This document shows positions 24,468-35,486 of a stretch of 64,000 nucleotides of DNA, one piece after another. The DNA is taken from NCBI GenBank assembly GCA_047967505.1, contig CM106540.1; one strand, given 5' to 3'. This stretch comes from Dipteris shenzhenensis (Eukaryota; Polypodiophyta; Polypodiopsida; Gleicheniales). Position numbers and translations under genes: made by a program. How positions within the stretch are numbered: the first letter of the stretch is position 1; the number at the start of each line of letters is the position of its first letter. Below the pieces are notes generated by a model. The model searched no databases, was not told the DNA's origin, and saw only the letters and a list, made by a program, of their open reading frames with translations.

Positions 24468-27400
24468 GTACTAATCGTTCAAATCGCCATGCACATTATC
24501 ACTGCCAAGAAACGACATTCATAAGTCCCATCAGCCCCTGCATGTCTTTTCCGGAACAATTATTTCCCCCTACTCAACATGCTGGGAATATTGCGTCAGA
24601 TCATACTGTGTGATCTTTTAATAAAAATGTTTAATTCGTCGATCCATATCTCCATTCCCCTTCGACACTGACGTAATTTCGTAATGTCAAACTTTTCTAC
24701 TTCTATGACGAGTAGATTATAACCATGCGATTTTGTTATCTTAGTGGGGTCCTTATATTCGATGGACTCCACTGAAATGGCTATCAGCAAATCCATTTGA
24801 TCACGGCAAGTTCAAAGCTTCACTACCTACATATTTTCTAAGGTCTGCAGATTCATATTCGTCCATGCAAAAAGATTTCGGGGAATAAAATTGATTGCTC
24901 ATATAGCCCCTTTCCCCAAGACGATCTCGCCTTTCGCATCCATAAACGTTTGTACTTCAGACGGATGTTGTAGCTGATAATGCTTTGCATGCGTGATGTC
25001 CTAGTAAAATTCCACTATGTGGAGCATTTTATCTTTGGGCTTTCAAGAGATTTCGATTAAAACGAGTCTTCTAACCTTGAAATCTCATTACTACGAATGA
25101 GATTTTGTTAAGAAGGTCCTATTCCTCTCATAGGCAGCTTCTTGTTTTTATATTATGTTTCGTAACTTCGATATTTCAATGTTAGTGCTCTTCAGAAGGA
25201 AAAATTGGACTTGGTGGAGCCGCCAACTGCTCGGTTCAAACGGAGCGACAAATGGAGACCAGTTTATGTATGGCTTGAATCTCTTGATTTGGGATCCGTG
25301 GTTGGGGCAAAAGTCATAGATGCATGGCTATCAGCAAATCCATGGATAAAAGAGGACCTCTTGGGGAAGCACACTCGTCATCATTTAGTTCACTACGTCC
25401 AAAAATGCCATACAAACATTTTGAAGAAGAGGAGGAAAGTGTCTAATGGCTTCCTGGTGAGAGTCCCCATATTTTATATTTTCAGAAAGCTTTTAATGCC
25501 TTCGTAGTAACTATTGTATGCATCAAAAGAAAGCTAAACATAATCCATACGAACATGTGAGCTGATTGTCATGCGCATGTATAGTGGATTGTACAAACCT
25601 CAAGGAATTACCCATTTGCATGTAGATGACAAGCTTTAGTAACTAGTATTGCGCAATACAAAGTTTTTTGGTCGTAGATCAAATCTCTGCTATAATATTG
25701 AAATCAACATTTGTTTAACCTCTGACGATATAGCTACTTTTGGGTATTGATCTCGTTTTCAAGTTCATAATCAATTTTATATGTAAGATTGAATATGATG
25801 AAGATGTATATTTTTAACTTGTGGCCTATTTGCGGTATGGGATCATTGATTTATATCCTTGCTATATTTAGTAGCTGTTCAAATTAGTGTTCCTCCAAGT
25901 TGCAACAACAGGTTTTATGAAACTTGAAAAATTGTAGAAAATGGGAATGTTGGTCTATATATATGTGGGGTGTGGATATGTATGTGTGAGAGCATATGTT
26001 TATACTATGGTCTACACCAACCGTTGGGTGCTGATGACGTCAGTGGGGATATCATAGTAGCTAGTGGTAGATACATGTTAGGCTAAGGTCAAGTCTATTG
26101 CGGACATGTGTATAGACAAGTGATAAAGACATGCGGCTCACAAGTGGGGCATTGACCCTCATATCCCAACGTACATGTGGAGATGTGGAGCTATCCCACA
26201 TGATAAGCCTTGGATGAGACCATGGCACGGCTTCATGGTCATTGTGGCCTATGTTAAGTTCACCAAGAATAAGGGAAAAGCTTTAGCACGGTGGTGAGAT
26301 CTTAAGTGTTAGGTCATCTTAGGGAACGTTCCGCTTGTTGAGGTTTGGATAGGGTAGCGTGCCTCGATTATTCTGACATGGTAGGGAGCCCTAATTGTTG
26401 GAAATAGGAGGATAGAATCTCTCACACCTTTCACTCCTATCTCAGCTCACACAACACTCGGAAACCCCCTGATAGATGATCGATCACACATATACTATGA
26501 AACCTTGCTGGAACAGCACATGAGAGAGAGGGAGACAAAACTCAGACTATATTGTTCCACAGAGTGTGGGATAAACAAGCTCTAGATGAGCACAAAGTAG
26601 GCAGCTGCCCAAAATCTCAGAAAGAAAGAAAGAAAGAAAGAAAGAAAGTTTATTAAAGTCTTCGGAAGACCGATGGGTCTATGAGACTGTGAAAAACCTG
26701 ATACAATGAGCTGTGGTAGTGGAGCTACTAAACGAGCATCCACACCAATGCATAATGCAAAAAAATGCAAATTGGCAGTTCTAATTCCTAAGTACAACAT
26801 AGTCATATCTCGACTATATATATCAATCTCAGCATCATCGTTGACATCATCATCATCAGCAGTAAGGACATCAGGATGGATGAGGCTGTGGAAGTGGAGG
26901 CATGAGGTCAGCAATAGAGCGTTGTCGCCCCCCCAAGGGTGCAGTCCTGGTACGTCTCTTGGTCGTAGCTCTGCGTCTAACCAGAGTCACTGTGACCCCC
27001 GTCGGTCGGGCTCCTACCCTAAACAAGGAGGGGATGTCCCCAAGTATGATCGGTGAGTCAACCCTTTGTTTGAGCTGTCGGGTCACCTCACGGTCATGTC
27101 GAGGTCTCGCCTCGTGGGGGTCTATGTGATCTGGCTAAAAGAACTCTGTGATAGAGCTCTGAGAGGTATCAGTCGAGGAATAAGTCTGCTTCTGTCTTTG
27201 TGCTCGGAGTATCCTATCGCGGTGTCTGAGCACCTCATGAATGAAATTAGCCAAACATCGCTGGTCTGGGTAGGAGAGGAAACATGCCAAAACCCCATAA
27301 CTATCTGTGAAGAGGCAGTAGAAACGCCCTCGGATCTCATAGTAAACAGGACACCTGAAGATGAAATGCTCCTCTGTCTCAACCTCTTGCATGTCACACA

Positions 27401-30400
27401 GTGTGCATATGCGCCTCTCCCTGGGTAACCGCTCTGCTCTGCCGCTCTCGATACGAAGTCTGTGTGAAGAGACCCGGAACTGCCCAAGGGAGATCCTCAG
27501 CGAGTGGGGTAGGTGAATCTGTGTGTATCCTGGTGGATCAATGAAACCCTCCACTGTGATATGTAAGAAGTGATCTCTGTAGAAGCCCAGCTTCACTGGA
27601 AGATCACTCGGGCTCAACCAAGTCCGGAATGTGTGTAGCTGTAGTAGATCCTCACGGATAACCTAGTTGACCTCGTGTGATAGGAGGGGAGAGAAAGGAG
27701 CATCCATGCTATATTGGAAAGGAGGTAGTCTGTCCATGTGGAGCCCTAGTCCTGCAAACCATCTCTCTGTGTGTGCATACCAGCACCTCTAGTCTCCCCC
27801 TGCTGCAAGTGCCATAGAAGAGGACAATGCTAGCCATGGTATCCTGCTACGCCCGGATGTGTAATCCCCGTACTCCCTGACTCGGTACAGATACGTAATG
27901 ACCTGAAATGCAGCATCTAGCTGTAATGGGGGTGACCCAAACTCCGCCCGAATGATCTGGTGAGGGACGGATGGCTTACCACGGATCATCCATGATAACA
28001 TGAGAACCTGTAGCCACTCCACCCTGGCCCACTCTGTATCCGACAAGTCTAGCCCCCAGCATGGACTGCCATACATCCTTGCTGGGCGGACCAAGGAGTG
28101 AAAAAGCAACCCTTTGGTCCGTGGATCTTGAAAGTGAGTGGAAGCACTGTCTCTCTAGTCTATCCAATGAAGCATATCCTCTATTCAGGTGCACCTGCAT
28201 CGCGGGTCTCATGGTGAAGATGGGTCCGGAAAAGACGACCCCAAAATAATGTTGGAAAGGTCACCTCATATGAGGAGAGCATGGGGGGGGTAGACCTAGG
28301 GCAGGATGTGCCCAAAGAGAGAATACCTAGATGTGTGGATCTGGGACAGATCTGGAGCATTCATGGTTGGGGGGGTATCCCAAAGAGAGAAGGGTACGTG
28401 GCTGATCTGCAGGAGCATAAGGCGGAGCAGAGGACAGCAGTGGGGACCCAAGAGAAGAGGCCATGAGCTCACGGATGACGTCAGCAACAGTACGGAGCTG
28501 AGGCGCACACGTGTGGGCAGATGAGGGAGCCAAGAAATAGCGCAGCATAGTGGGGGTCTATGGGCAGGTATACAGCCTGCAGCAGGGCCTCCAGCAGCAG
28601 CAAAGGGGAGCCTAGCAGTAGCCCAAAAAGCGCCTGGCTAGGGCCCTTATATAGGGCTGGTTGGGCTGAGCCAACCAGGTCGGTTGGGCCAGCCAACCAG
28701 GTCTGTCCAGTCGGTCCATTTAGGGCTGGCTGGTCGGTCCATTTGAAAGGGCCTTGAGGCCTATAAAAGGAGAGGCACTTGCCTCATTTCAACATCCAGC
28801 ATCCAGCAATCCAGGAGGCAGAAAGGAGCAGCAGGAAGCCACCCTCTGGGCCTATATCCAGGAGGTGAGAGGGTGCTTGAAGGGCTGCAGACTTAGCCAG
28901 GAAGGGCTGGACCTTGGCTGTCTTCTAGGGCAGCAAGGTGCTGAGATCATTATCACTTGCAGCAGCAAACAGCCAGCAGATAGGAGCAGCAAAGGAGCTT
29001 CCCTTGGGCCTATGTTCAGGAGGTGAAGAGAGCACAAGGAGCTGCAGACTAAGAGCTGGGAGAGCTGCCTACCTAGGCTGGTGCAACGACAGCAAGGTGG
29101 AAGGGATCTGGACGGATAGTCTACAGAAGCTTGAGGTGGAGCACGCGGACTCGAGTCAAGAGATAACTGGCTGATAGGAGAAGGACCTTGTGGTAAGATC
29201 AGAGGACCACACCATTGGTGGGACTCTGGATCTATATCTTTTGTATTGTGTCCATAGTTTTGGATGGAAATATATTTTGGTGGTTTCTCTATCGGGCTGG
29301 TTCATTGTCTATTGATGAGTTTGCACATCTAATCTATGTGATGCACATTAAGTAAAGAAGTTTGTGATTCCACACCCCACATGCACACTGTGTGAGCTCC
29401 TGGGCATTACTATAAGTCTTCCGCTGTGCGTACCCTCTGTTGGGTCATTTCTAACAGATAAGTGGGTAGAGGCTTTAGTCCAGTGGATGAGGGAATGGAG
29501 GAGTGAGGTGCCCTTTATATAGGCCTTGTCCAGGGCTGTCAAAACCAACCACCAGGGAGTCACTCCTTTGTCTGCATGGCCGACATGCAAGGGCGCCCTC
29601 TTCTAGACCAGGCCGACTTGGCCTGGCCTATAAATAGGCCCTCAAACAGGGCTCTTTGGGCAGCACTTGGCAGGCCACAATCCTGCCTTGCATGCCCCCT
29701 TCATCCCCCTATTATCTCCTGCCCCCTTGTCCCCTCAAATCGGGGCCTCACAGGTGGGGACGGTGATATTCTAACACCCCTTCTCAATGACACAACTGTG
29801 GGCCGATCCCCATGCATCGAATGAGGTGCTTCATCTGCTCCCTGGGAAGCGTTTTCGTGAAGACGTTTGAAATGTTGTTGGCAGTCGGACAGTACATCAA
29901 CTCCATGATATCATCAATGATGAGCTCACGTACGAAGTGGTAGTGGACTTCGATATGCTTTGTCCGTAAGTTGAACACGAGGTTCTTGGCGATGGCTATG
30001 CAACTCTGGTTGTCACACATGATCACCGTTGCATCATCCTGAGTCACGTCCATGTCCTCTAGGATCCACCTGAGCCACAACGTCTCGCATGCTGCAGTGC
30101 ACACAGCCTGTACTCTGCCTCTGTCGATGAAAGGGCAACAAAAGGTTGTTTCTTGCTTAGCCATGAGATGGCCCCTGATGCAAGTATGAAACAGAACCCT
30201 GTAGTAGATCGTCTGGTGTCACCATCACCTGCCTAATCACTGTCACAGAATCCACCTAGTTCGACGCCTTTACTGTATGTGATGCCATAGGTGCATGTAC
30301 CCTTCAAGGACCTCAGCACCCTCATGCGTGCGTCCCAATGGGCCTTCCTGGGTTTGGTGGAGAACTGATAGAGTAGCCCTACTGCAAAAGAGATATCTGG

Positions 30401-33073
30401 CCTAGTTTGGGTGAGATAAAGTAGACTCCCCACCATCCGTCGATACCGTGATGCATCAACTGGCTGAGACGTATCATGGATGCTCAGCTTTAGACCAACC
30501 TCCATGGGAGTGATTGCCACCTTGCAGTCTTCCATCTCAAACCGCTTTAGTAACTCCGTGCAATATAATGACCCAACAGAGGGTATGCATAGCGGAAGAC
30601 TGATAGTATTGCCCAGGAGCTCACACAGTGTGGTGTGGGTTGTGGAATCACAAACTTCTTAACTTAATGTGGATAGATGTGCAAGCCAGTAAATAGACAA
30701 TGCTCAGAGACAAATATAGAAGCAACACTTTTATTTCTGTCCATCCACAAAGTAGGACAGGATACAATACCAAAAGGTTCTCCTACTAGATAGCACTTCT
30801 AGATCTCTGAGCCCGCGTGCTCCACCTCGAGCGTACGTAGACTCTCTGTCCAAAGTGTTCTTCTCCACCTTACTGCCTTTTAATCAGCCTAGGTGGGCAG
30901 CACCTTGCTAGCTCAGTCTGCAGCTCTCTGTAGGTCTCCTTCACCTCCTCGGAGTAGGCCCAAGAAAGCCCTAACTGCTGCTCCTGTCTACTGTAGGTTT
31001 GCTGCTCCAGAGGATGTGAAGTGAGGGCTGAATGCCTTCCTTATATAGGCCCAAGGCCTAGCCAATGAACCCGACCCAGCAGACCCAATTTGGCCGACTG
31101 CTGGTTGGTACATTACTCCCCCCCCCACCGACTTGGGGTCCTCCAAACACTGGGCACAAACCTCCCAACCAGGTGCCTGTTTCCAGGTGGCTGTTTCCAG
31201 GCCTTTTTTCCAGGCCCATGGCCTCCTCCATGGTCACGTAATGCAGGTGCCTACACCCTCTGCTCATCCCGCTTCTCTCCTGGTCGTTTCCAGCCCGGAG
31301 GACCTGTGTCTTAGTTCCGTACAGCCACTAGAAGGCAGCCGTACACCTCCTTACAGATGCTGATGTCAGCGTGATCTGTCCCGCACTGTTCCATGCTGTT
31401 TTCCTGAGCAGATCTGGTCCTGTCAGTTGCTGGGAGCCACATGGCTGTCCAGTACCATTGCTTCCCTTCATATAGGCCCCAAACCTCCAGGTATGTTTTC
31501 TTGTGCTGCCCACATGACAGCTCATGTGCTGCCCATGTGGCAGCCCCATTCTCTGCCCATGTGGCAGTCTATACATCCCTAGGTCCACCCCCCCATGCTC
31601 TCCTCATTTGGGGCCTTACAGATGGGGAGGTGACCTTCCCAACACTCCCTCTCACCGACACATCTCGGCCCAATGTCAACACATTGATGACGATGCTCCA
31701 GTAACTCCCTGGTCGTAGTCCTTTGGAACATTTCGATGTCAAAATCTTTTCCTGGCTTTTCATCCAGTGGCTCCTAGGTTTGGTTCCGCTTCTGCACACC
31801 ATCCTGGTACACATGTCTCTGGTAGCACCTTTTGGCACCACCTCCTTCAGTCACATTCCCGCCTTCGAACTCAAGCAATCCTGCCGTCACGATCTTCCAG
31901 TTGTCCCCCTCATAATGAGTGAAAAACCTGGAGTCTTCCAGGCACCATGCTCTGAGGGTTTGTTTCAACCCGTGCTTCCTTTGGCAAGGTTTGCAACAAA
32001 TGAATATCTCCAGATAAGCTGGACCATGGGCTCTCACTGAGTTCTCAAGCAGGTACTCTTCTGGCTTCAGTACTCCTTGTCCATCACCTTCTAGCAATTT
32101 GTGTCTGAGATTTGAAGAAGCACCCACACTTCCACTTCTGCCTTTGAAGAAGGCCAATTCCTTCCAATCTTGCATTACCTGAGACAAATGAAGAGCAGAG
32201 TCTCTCCACAGCATGCTATAAAGGCTCAAATGCAGAACATCAAGTACATACCAGACCGTCGTACTACGTCTGTGCTTGCTCTGAAAGCAAACCATGCACC
32301 TCATCGAGGCACCCACCAATAGCCTGTTTAATCCTGTACTGTCCCCTTCTGAAGTACATCATCCATTTGAACACGAGACCCTAGGGCACTGCATGGAATC
32401 CACCCTCGTGTTAGTATTGACAGCCACGCACCTGGAATATACCAAGAACTCCAGGCTGTCCGTCACCTTCACAAAGGCATCTGACTCCTTGTCGACCCAC
32501 AGGAGGTTGAGATAGAGGAGCACTTCATCTGCAGGTGTCTTGTTTACTATGAGATTCGAGGGCGTTTCTACTGCCTCTTCAGAGATAGCTATAAGATTTT
32601 GGCGCGATTTCTCTCCTACCCAGACCAGCGATGTTTGGTAGGTTTCATTCATGAAGTACTTAGACACCGTGAGAGGATACTCCGAGCACGGAGACAGGAG
32701 CAGACTCTTTTCTTGGCTGATCCCTCTCAGAGCTCTATCACGGAGTTTTTTCAGCCAGATCACATGGACCCCCACGAGACGAGGCCTCGACATGACCGTG
32801 ACCCGGAGCTTGTGACCCCCACGAGACGAGGCCTCGACATGACCGTGACTCGGAGCTTGTGACCCGACAGCTCAGACAGAGGGTTGACACACAGATCACA
32901 CTTGGGGACATCCCCTCCTGTTTAGAGGCGGAGCCCGACTGATGGGGGTCATAATATCCTTGGTTAGACGCAAAGCTACAACTAGGAGACGTGCCAGGAC
33001 TGCACCTTTGAGTGGCCGACATCACTCTATTGCCGATTTCATGCCCCCATTGCCTCATCCACCCTGATGTCCT

Positions 33074-33104
<31 letters not shown>

Positions 33105-35422
33105 ATGATGATGCTGAGATTGATATATAGTCGACCATCGACATGACTATGTTGTACTTAGGACTTAGTACTACCATTCTGCATTTTTTGCATTTTGCAT
33201 TGGTGTGGATGCTCGTTTAGTAGCTCCAAGTTTTTCACAGTCTCATAGACCCATCGGTCTTCCGAAGACTTTAATAAACTTTCTTTCTTTCTTTCTTTCA
33301 CTCACTCACTGGGGCCCTTTGCACCGATTTGGATAGCCCATTTGGCTGCCCTAAACCTAAAACAAGGACAAAAATGTGCACCTCCATTCCATCCCCCTAC
33401 ATGTGCCCATGTGGCACCACCGTCATGTGCCCACAGGCATGTGCCCACAGGGCACCTTTTGCACCCATCATGCTGAAGGTGTCAAGTCCCTTTGTCCTTC
33501 TCGAATGGGGGCTGGTGGGGTATTAAACTTTATATATCCAACATATCCACCATGGATCTGGCTTCCATATGGCCAATGATGTCCAGCCATGAGGGATTGG
33601 TGGCCATGTTTTAGGGCTGGAAGGCCTTGCAACTAGAGTAGTGTATGAAGGACTTTATAGGGCCAAGGGGGTCGTGGAAGGACCTGACCAGGGGTTTAAC
33701 TGCCATTAAGTGGCTGGGGGTCTTCACAAACTTGCTCAGCCAGATAAGGCTAGTCAGCTGGGGCCTAGGAACTGGTCGGGGTGAAGGCAGGGGTTGGACC
33801 CCAAAGGTTGGTATGCCATCTGTACGTCAGCTCCTATCTATAGAGGTCAGTTGCCATGTTACAAGGGGGGACGGGGGGATGCGGCCCTCTTCTATATAAA
33901 CTAATGGCATCGTAATACTTTCAGTCCACCCAACAGTCACAGAAGAGCCTTCAGCAGTAGGGCATGTAGCAAATGGAGTACGGCAGCAGTAGGGCAGTGT
34001 CTCCCACACTTTTGTGTACACACTATCTAGCATTATTGTTTGTTGCGTGCATCTTGCATCAACATCTCAAAAGACTAAATACTGAGCTTGTTGAGTGCAA
34101 CTTGGCACATTTTTAGATTCCTTTTAAGACTTAATGATCAAGTCTGTTTAGAATCTTTCTCGTACAACTCTTTTTAGTAATGAAAATTCGAAGAATTATT
34201 CCAGAGGAGCCATGCCATTATCAGGATAGCCCTTAATCCGCCAAATACTGGCCTTTTAGCACAAGGGTGCTAACTGTAAGCTCTCATCAACTAGAGGAAT
34301 ATCGTTAAGGACAGGCTGCCTCAGGCCTACCGTGTGCAGAAAATCTATTTAATAACTGTCAAGCGATCTAAGAGGCCTTCCTCATTTTCTTTTCCTTCTT
34401 TGATCTCTATGCTTAGCTAGAGAATCAAGCACAAGATGCCTTTTATGGAGAGACTGTGACTGTTCTTATCTCCCCCTTTCTTCTGCAGGCAGGGAATGAC
34501 GAGAAAATTCAGCAAAGAGAGCCCAATGTGTTCAACATGGATAAGCAGCTTTGTGATGCCAGTGCATGCCTTATAAACAGTTCCAAGGCTATTATTTCTG
34601 GAACTAATTTGAGCCACGAAGATCGTGCTTCGCAAAAGTTGAACCCTGAAACTGAATCGGGTAATGTCAGGGATGTTGGTGAAGGAACACAAGCAGAGAA
34701 TACTACTTTTGCCTCTAGGAGTTCGGATGTGAGTTGAGTACAGTGTTCAGAAATGTATTTTTGTATCTTCTATTCTTTCAAGTTGTGTATATATAAGGAT
34801 TTGGCCTGTTGTATTCTTGAATGCTCTTTTTATTCTTGCATGTTGCCATTGACATGGAATGATTTTTTCTGCTAAATCTACTTTATATAGCATACCCTGT
34901 TGCTCTAATTTTTGCTTGGACCCTTCATGAGTTGATGATGACACAGGGTGTTTTTTTTTCAAACAAATGGATACATTCTACCTTACCTGGGTTCAAGGAT
35001 GTGCAGCCAGTGATAATAGCTGACTCAAATGGTATGCATCTGTTTCCATTATCACATGTATGAAAGGGAATGTTAGGTTCCCTCTTCTCTCCGTACATGA
35101 AATATTGTTAGACCAAACTGTATGCCAACTTGATTTCATTGAGGCAATTGACTTGATGATGTGGTCAAGAACTGGCTATAAGGCAGATCGCCTTCAAACT
35201 GTTGTATACAATAGCAGGGCCTTTGGAGAACTTTACATATAGAGGATAGGAAGTGCCACATGCTGCCTATATCTGTTTGTGTGAAGAATACATTGTGATT
35301 TGATATGTGGAAGAATTAATAACTTCGGGCTTGAATAACTTTAAAGTCATTGGTTTTTTCGCTTCTGTGTTCTAGATTCGTACTTGTGGAACATCTTGGT
35401 TAGTTATATCATAATGCCTTAG
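24063..35422 (+). CDS. plant gene, five predicted exons; protein with two ~60-aa modules
   Basis: Predicted join: 24063-24467, 25196-25456, 34489-34728, 34947-35031, 35376-35422, giving about 345 residues. Every junction is GT-AG and the frame stays open across all of them (phases 0,0,0,1). The start ATG has the favourable context GCCATGG. Residues 1-74 are Gly/Glu-rich and probably disordered. Residues 75-131 and 155-215 are two related modules: W-x2-V-x2-WL ... WL ... R-x2-L-x2-Y-x4-H. Residues 223-302 are polar. I do not recognise the family or know its function. The basic end of module 2 (KKRRK) may be a nuclear signal, which is inference. Intron 2, about 9 kb, is filled with retroelements. 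The last exon is the least certain: reading through the fourth donor would instead stop at 35063. Confidence 0.65.
24468..25195 (+). other. host gene intron 1
   Basis: A 728-bp GT-AG intron, AT-rich, with no inserted repeat that I recognise. Confidence 0.7.
25196..25456 (+). CDS. host gene exon 2 (87 residues, module 2)
   Basis: The acceptor CTCTTCAG|AAGG closes a 728-bp intron. The exon keeps exon 1's frame ([10 protein letters not shown]...) and carries module 2 from W at 25253: [20 protein letters not shown] ... [20 protein letters not shown]. It ends at CTG|GTGAGAG, again on a codon boundary. Confidence 0.75.
26620..26649. repeat. (GAAA)n, the LINE L2a tail
   Basis: Seven AAAG units form the 3' end of the minus-strand LINE. 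The adjoining ~50 bases are identical to the 3' end of the plus-strand copy at 33228-33278. Confidence 0.9.
26620..28249 (-). pseudogene. L2-like LINE, 5'-truncated copy L2a
   Basis: Minus-strand frames spell the C-terminal part of a LINE ORF2: [20 protein letters not shown] (28109-27789), then [20 protein letters not shown] and a zinc-binding segment [19 protein letters not shown] (27617-27135), then an acidic end with [14 protein letters not shown]. Frame breaks lie between these blocks. The 3' end (26620-26649) is a run of seven GAAA units, i.e. a (TTTC)n tail on the element's strand. Reverse transcriptase and endonuclease are missing. The same family occurs at 32497-33299 and 56160-59925. 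Confidence 0.8.
28250..29456 (+). repeat. LTR-B, possibly a solo LTR (about 1.2 kb)
   Basis: It starts TGTTGGAAAGGTCACC at 28250 and ends GGTCATTTCTAACA at 29456. TATAAAAGG at about 28762 suits a promoter reading right. Both ends match other LTR-B copies, though about 28 bases near the start are deleted relative to the copy at 30562-31644. No primer-binding site follows, so it is not an intact 5' LTR. The flanks are AATAA (28245-28249) and GATAA (29457-29461), an imperfect candidate target duplication. Reading frames inside it are not convincing genes. Confidence 0.7.
29462..29776 (-). repeat. LTR of copia-B, 5' part only
   Basis: On the minus strand it begins TGTTAGAATATCACC at 29776, directly after a purine run (29783-29777, AAGGGG) that serves as the polypurine tract. 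It continues to a TATA box (CCTATATAAAGGG) near 29520, and is cut at 29462 by the oppositely oriented LTR-B. It is the 3' LTR of the pol fragment at 29784-30561. Confidence 0.7.
29784..30561 (-). pseudogene. copia-B reverse transcriptase end and RNase H
   Basis: The minus strand reads [20 protein letters not shown], then [20 protein letters not shown] (30535-30233), the copia RT tail. After a frame break comes RNase H: the catalytic block SSTEAEYR appears in a shifted frame near 30120-30130, followed in the main frame by [20 protein letters not shown] and [13 protein letters not shown], to a stop at 29784. At least two frameshifts disable it. It is truncated on the right at 30561, where an LTR-B begins. 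Confidence 0.85.
30562..31644 (-). repeat. LTR-B copy, nearly complete
   Basis: On the minus strand it starts TGTTGGGAAGGTCACC at 31644 after a purine-rich GAGAGGGAG. It has a TATA box (CCTATATAAGGAAGG) near 31050 and an AATAAA-type signal near 30735, and ends ...TCTGTTGGGTCAT at 30562. The last eight bases of the family (TTCTAACA) are missing and copia-B RT sequence follows directly. Two CCGTACA motifs lie at about 31316-31350. Confidence 0.75.
31645..32340 (-). mobile_element. internal region of an LTR-B element, no clear coding
   Basis: This precedes the LTR-B at 31644 on the minus strand and ends in a polypurine-like tract. The frame 32319-31774 (181 residues) has no domain I recognise. 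It could be a non-autonomous LTR element or diverged copia sequence. Confidence 0.4.
32497..33299 (+). pseudogene. L2-like LINE, 3' end copy L2b
   Basis: Plus-strand frames read [20 protein letters not shown] and [20 protein letters not shown], then SQSSITEFF, closely matching copy L2a on the opposite strand. A 47-bp tandem duplication (32769-32862) shifts the frame. A GAT triplet run at 33081-33107 encodes an Asp run just before AEIDI and the stop. The element ends in (CTTT)n at 33279-33299. It is strongly 5'-truncated. Confidence 0.8.
32769..32862 (+). repeat. 47-bp tandem duplication in LINE L2b
   Basis: ACGAGACGAGGCCTCGACAT recurs at 32774 and 32821 with one mismatch over the 47-bp unit. 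47 is not a multiple of three, so the downstream frame is lost. Confidence 0.85.
33300..34488. other. right part of intron 2; possible LTR debris
   Basis: On the minus strand TGTTGGATATATAAAG at about 33544 resembles an LTR start, but no partner end is found. From about 34080 on, the sequence looks like ordinary AT-rich intron leading to the exon 3 acceptor. Confidence 0.35.
34489..34728 (+). CDS. host gene exon 3 (80 residues)
   Basis: A pyrimidine-rich tract and TTCTGCAG precede the exon. It reads [20 protein letters not shown] and continues open to a consensus donor GAT|GTGAGT at 34728/34729. The length is a multiple of three, and the frame agrees with exon 2 even though 9 kb of repeats lie between. 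Confidence 0.7.
34947..35031 (+). CDS. host gene exon 4 (28 codons plus one base)
   Basis: The acceptor ACACAG|GGTG leads into an open frame containing [19 protein letters not shown] followed by IIADSN. The donor is G|GTATGC at 35031/35032. If this donor is not used, translation continues ten codons to a TGA at 35061-35063. Confidence 0.6.
35376..35422 (+). CDS. host gene exon 5, terminal (tentative)
   Basis: A strong pyrimidine tract and TTCTAG at 35370-35375 precede it. Joined in phase to exon 4 it gives [14 protein letters not shown] and then TAG. The splice signal is good but the exon is short, and only the frame supports it. Confidence 0.4.
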
Positions 35423-35486
35423 ACTGCCCAAAAATTTACTCGTTGCATTTGAAGTTGCTCTAGGATCATAGCCTAAATTTGAGTGT

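Larger units (their letters stand above)
25457..34488 (+). other. host gene intron 2, about 9.0 kb, retroelement-filled
   Basis: The intron runs from CTG|GTGAGAG to TTCTGCAG. Its left ~1.1 kb and right ~0.4 kb look like ordinary intron sequence. Between them lie a minus-strand L2-like LINE, LTR-B copies in both orientations, a copia pol fragment and a plus-strand L2-like LINE end. Confidence 0.65.

Noticed and set aside
28296-29174. Multiple open frames on both strands within LTR-B
   Set aside because: Overlapping frames in all phases of a GC-rich LTR with no domain; the LTR identity explains the sequence.
33349-33362. CCCTAAACCTAAA, like interstitial telomere repeat
   Set aside because: Only about two units, one imperfect; too short to claim.
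35060-35242. 60-residue plus-strand frame downstream of exon 4
   Set aside because: It lies in the predicted intron 4, out of phase with the gene, and lacks splice-site support as an exon.
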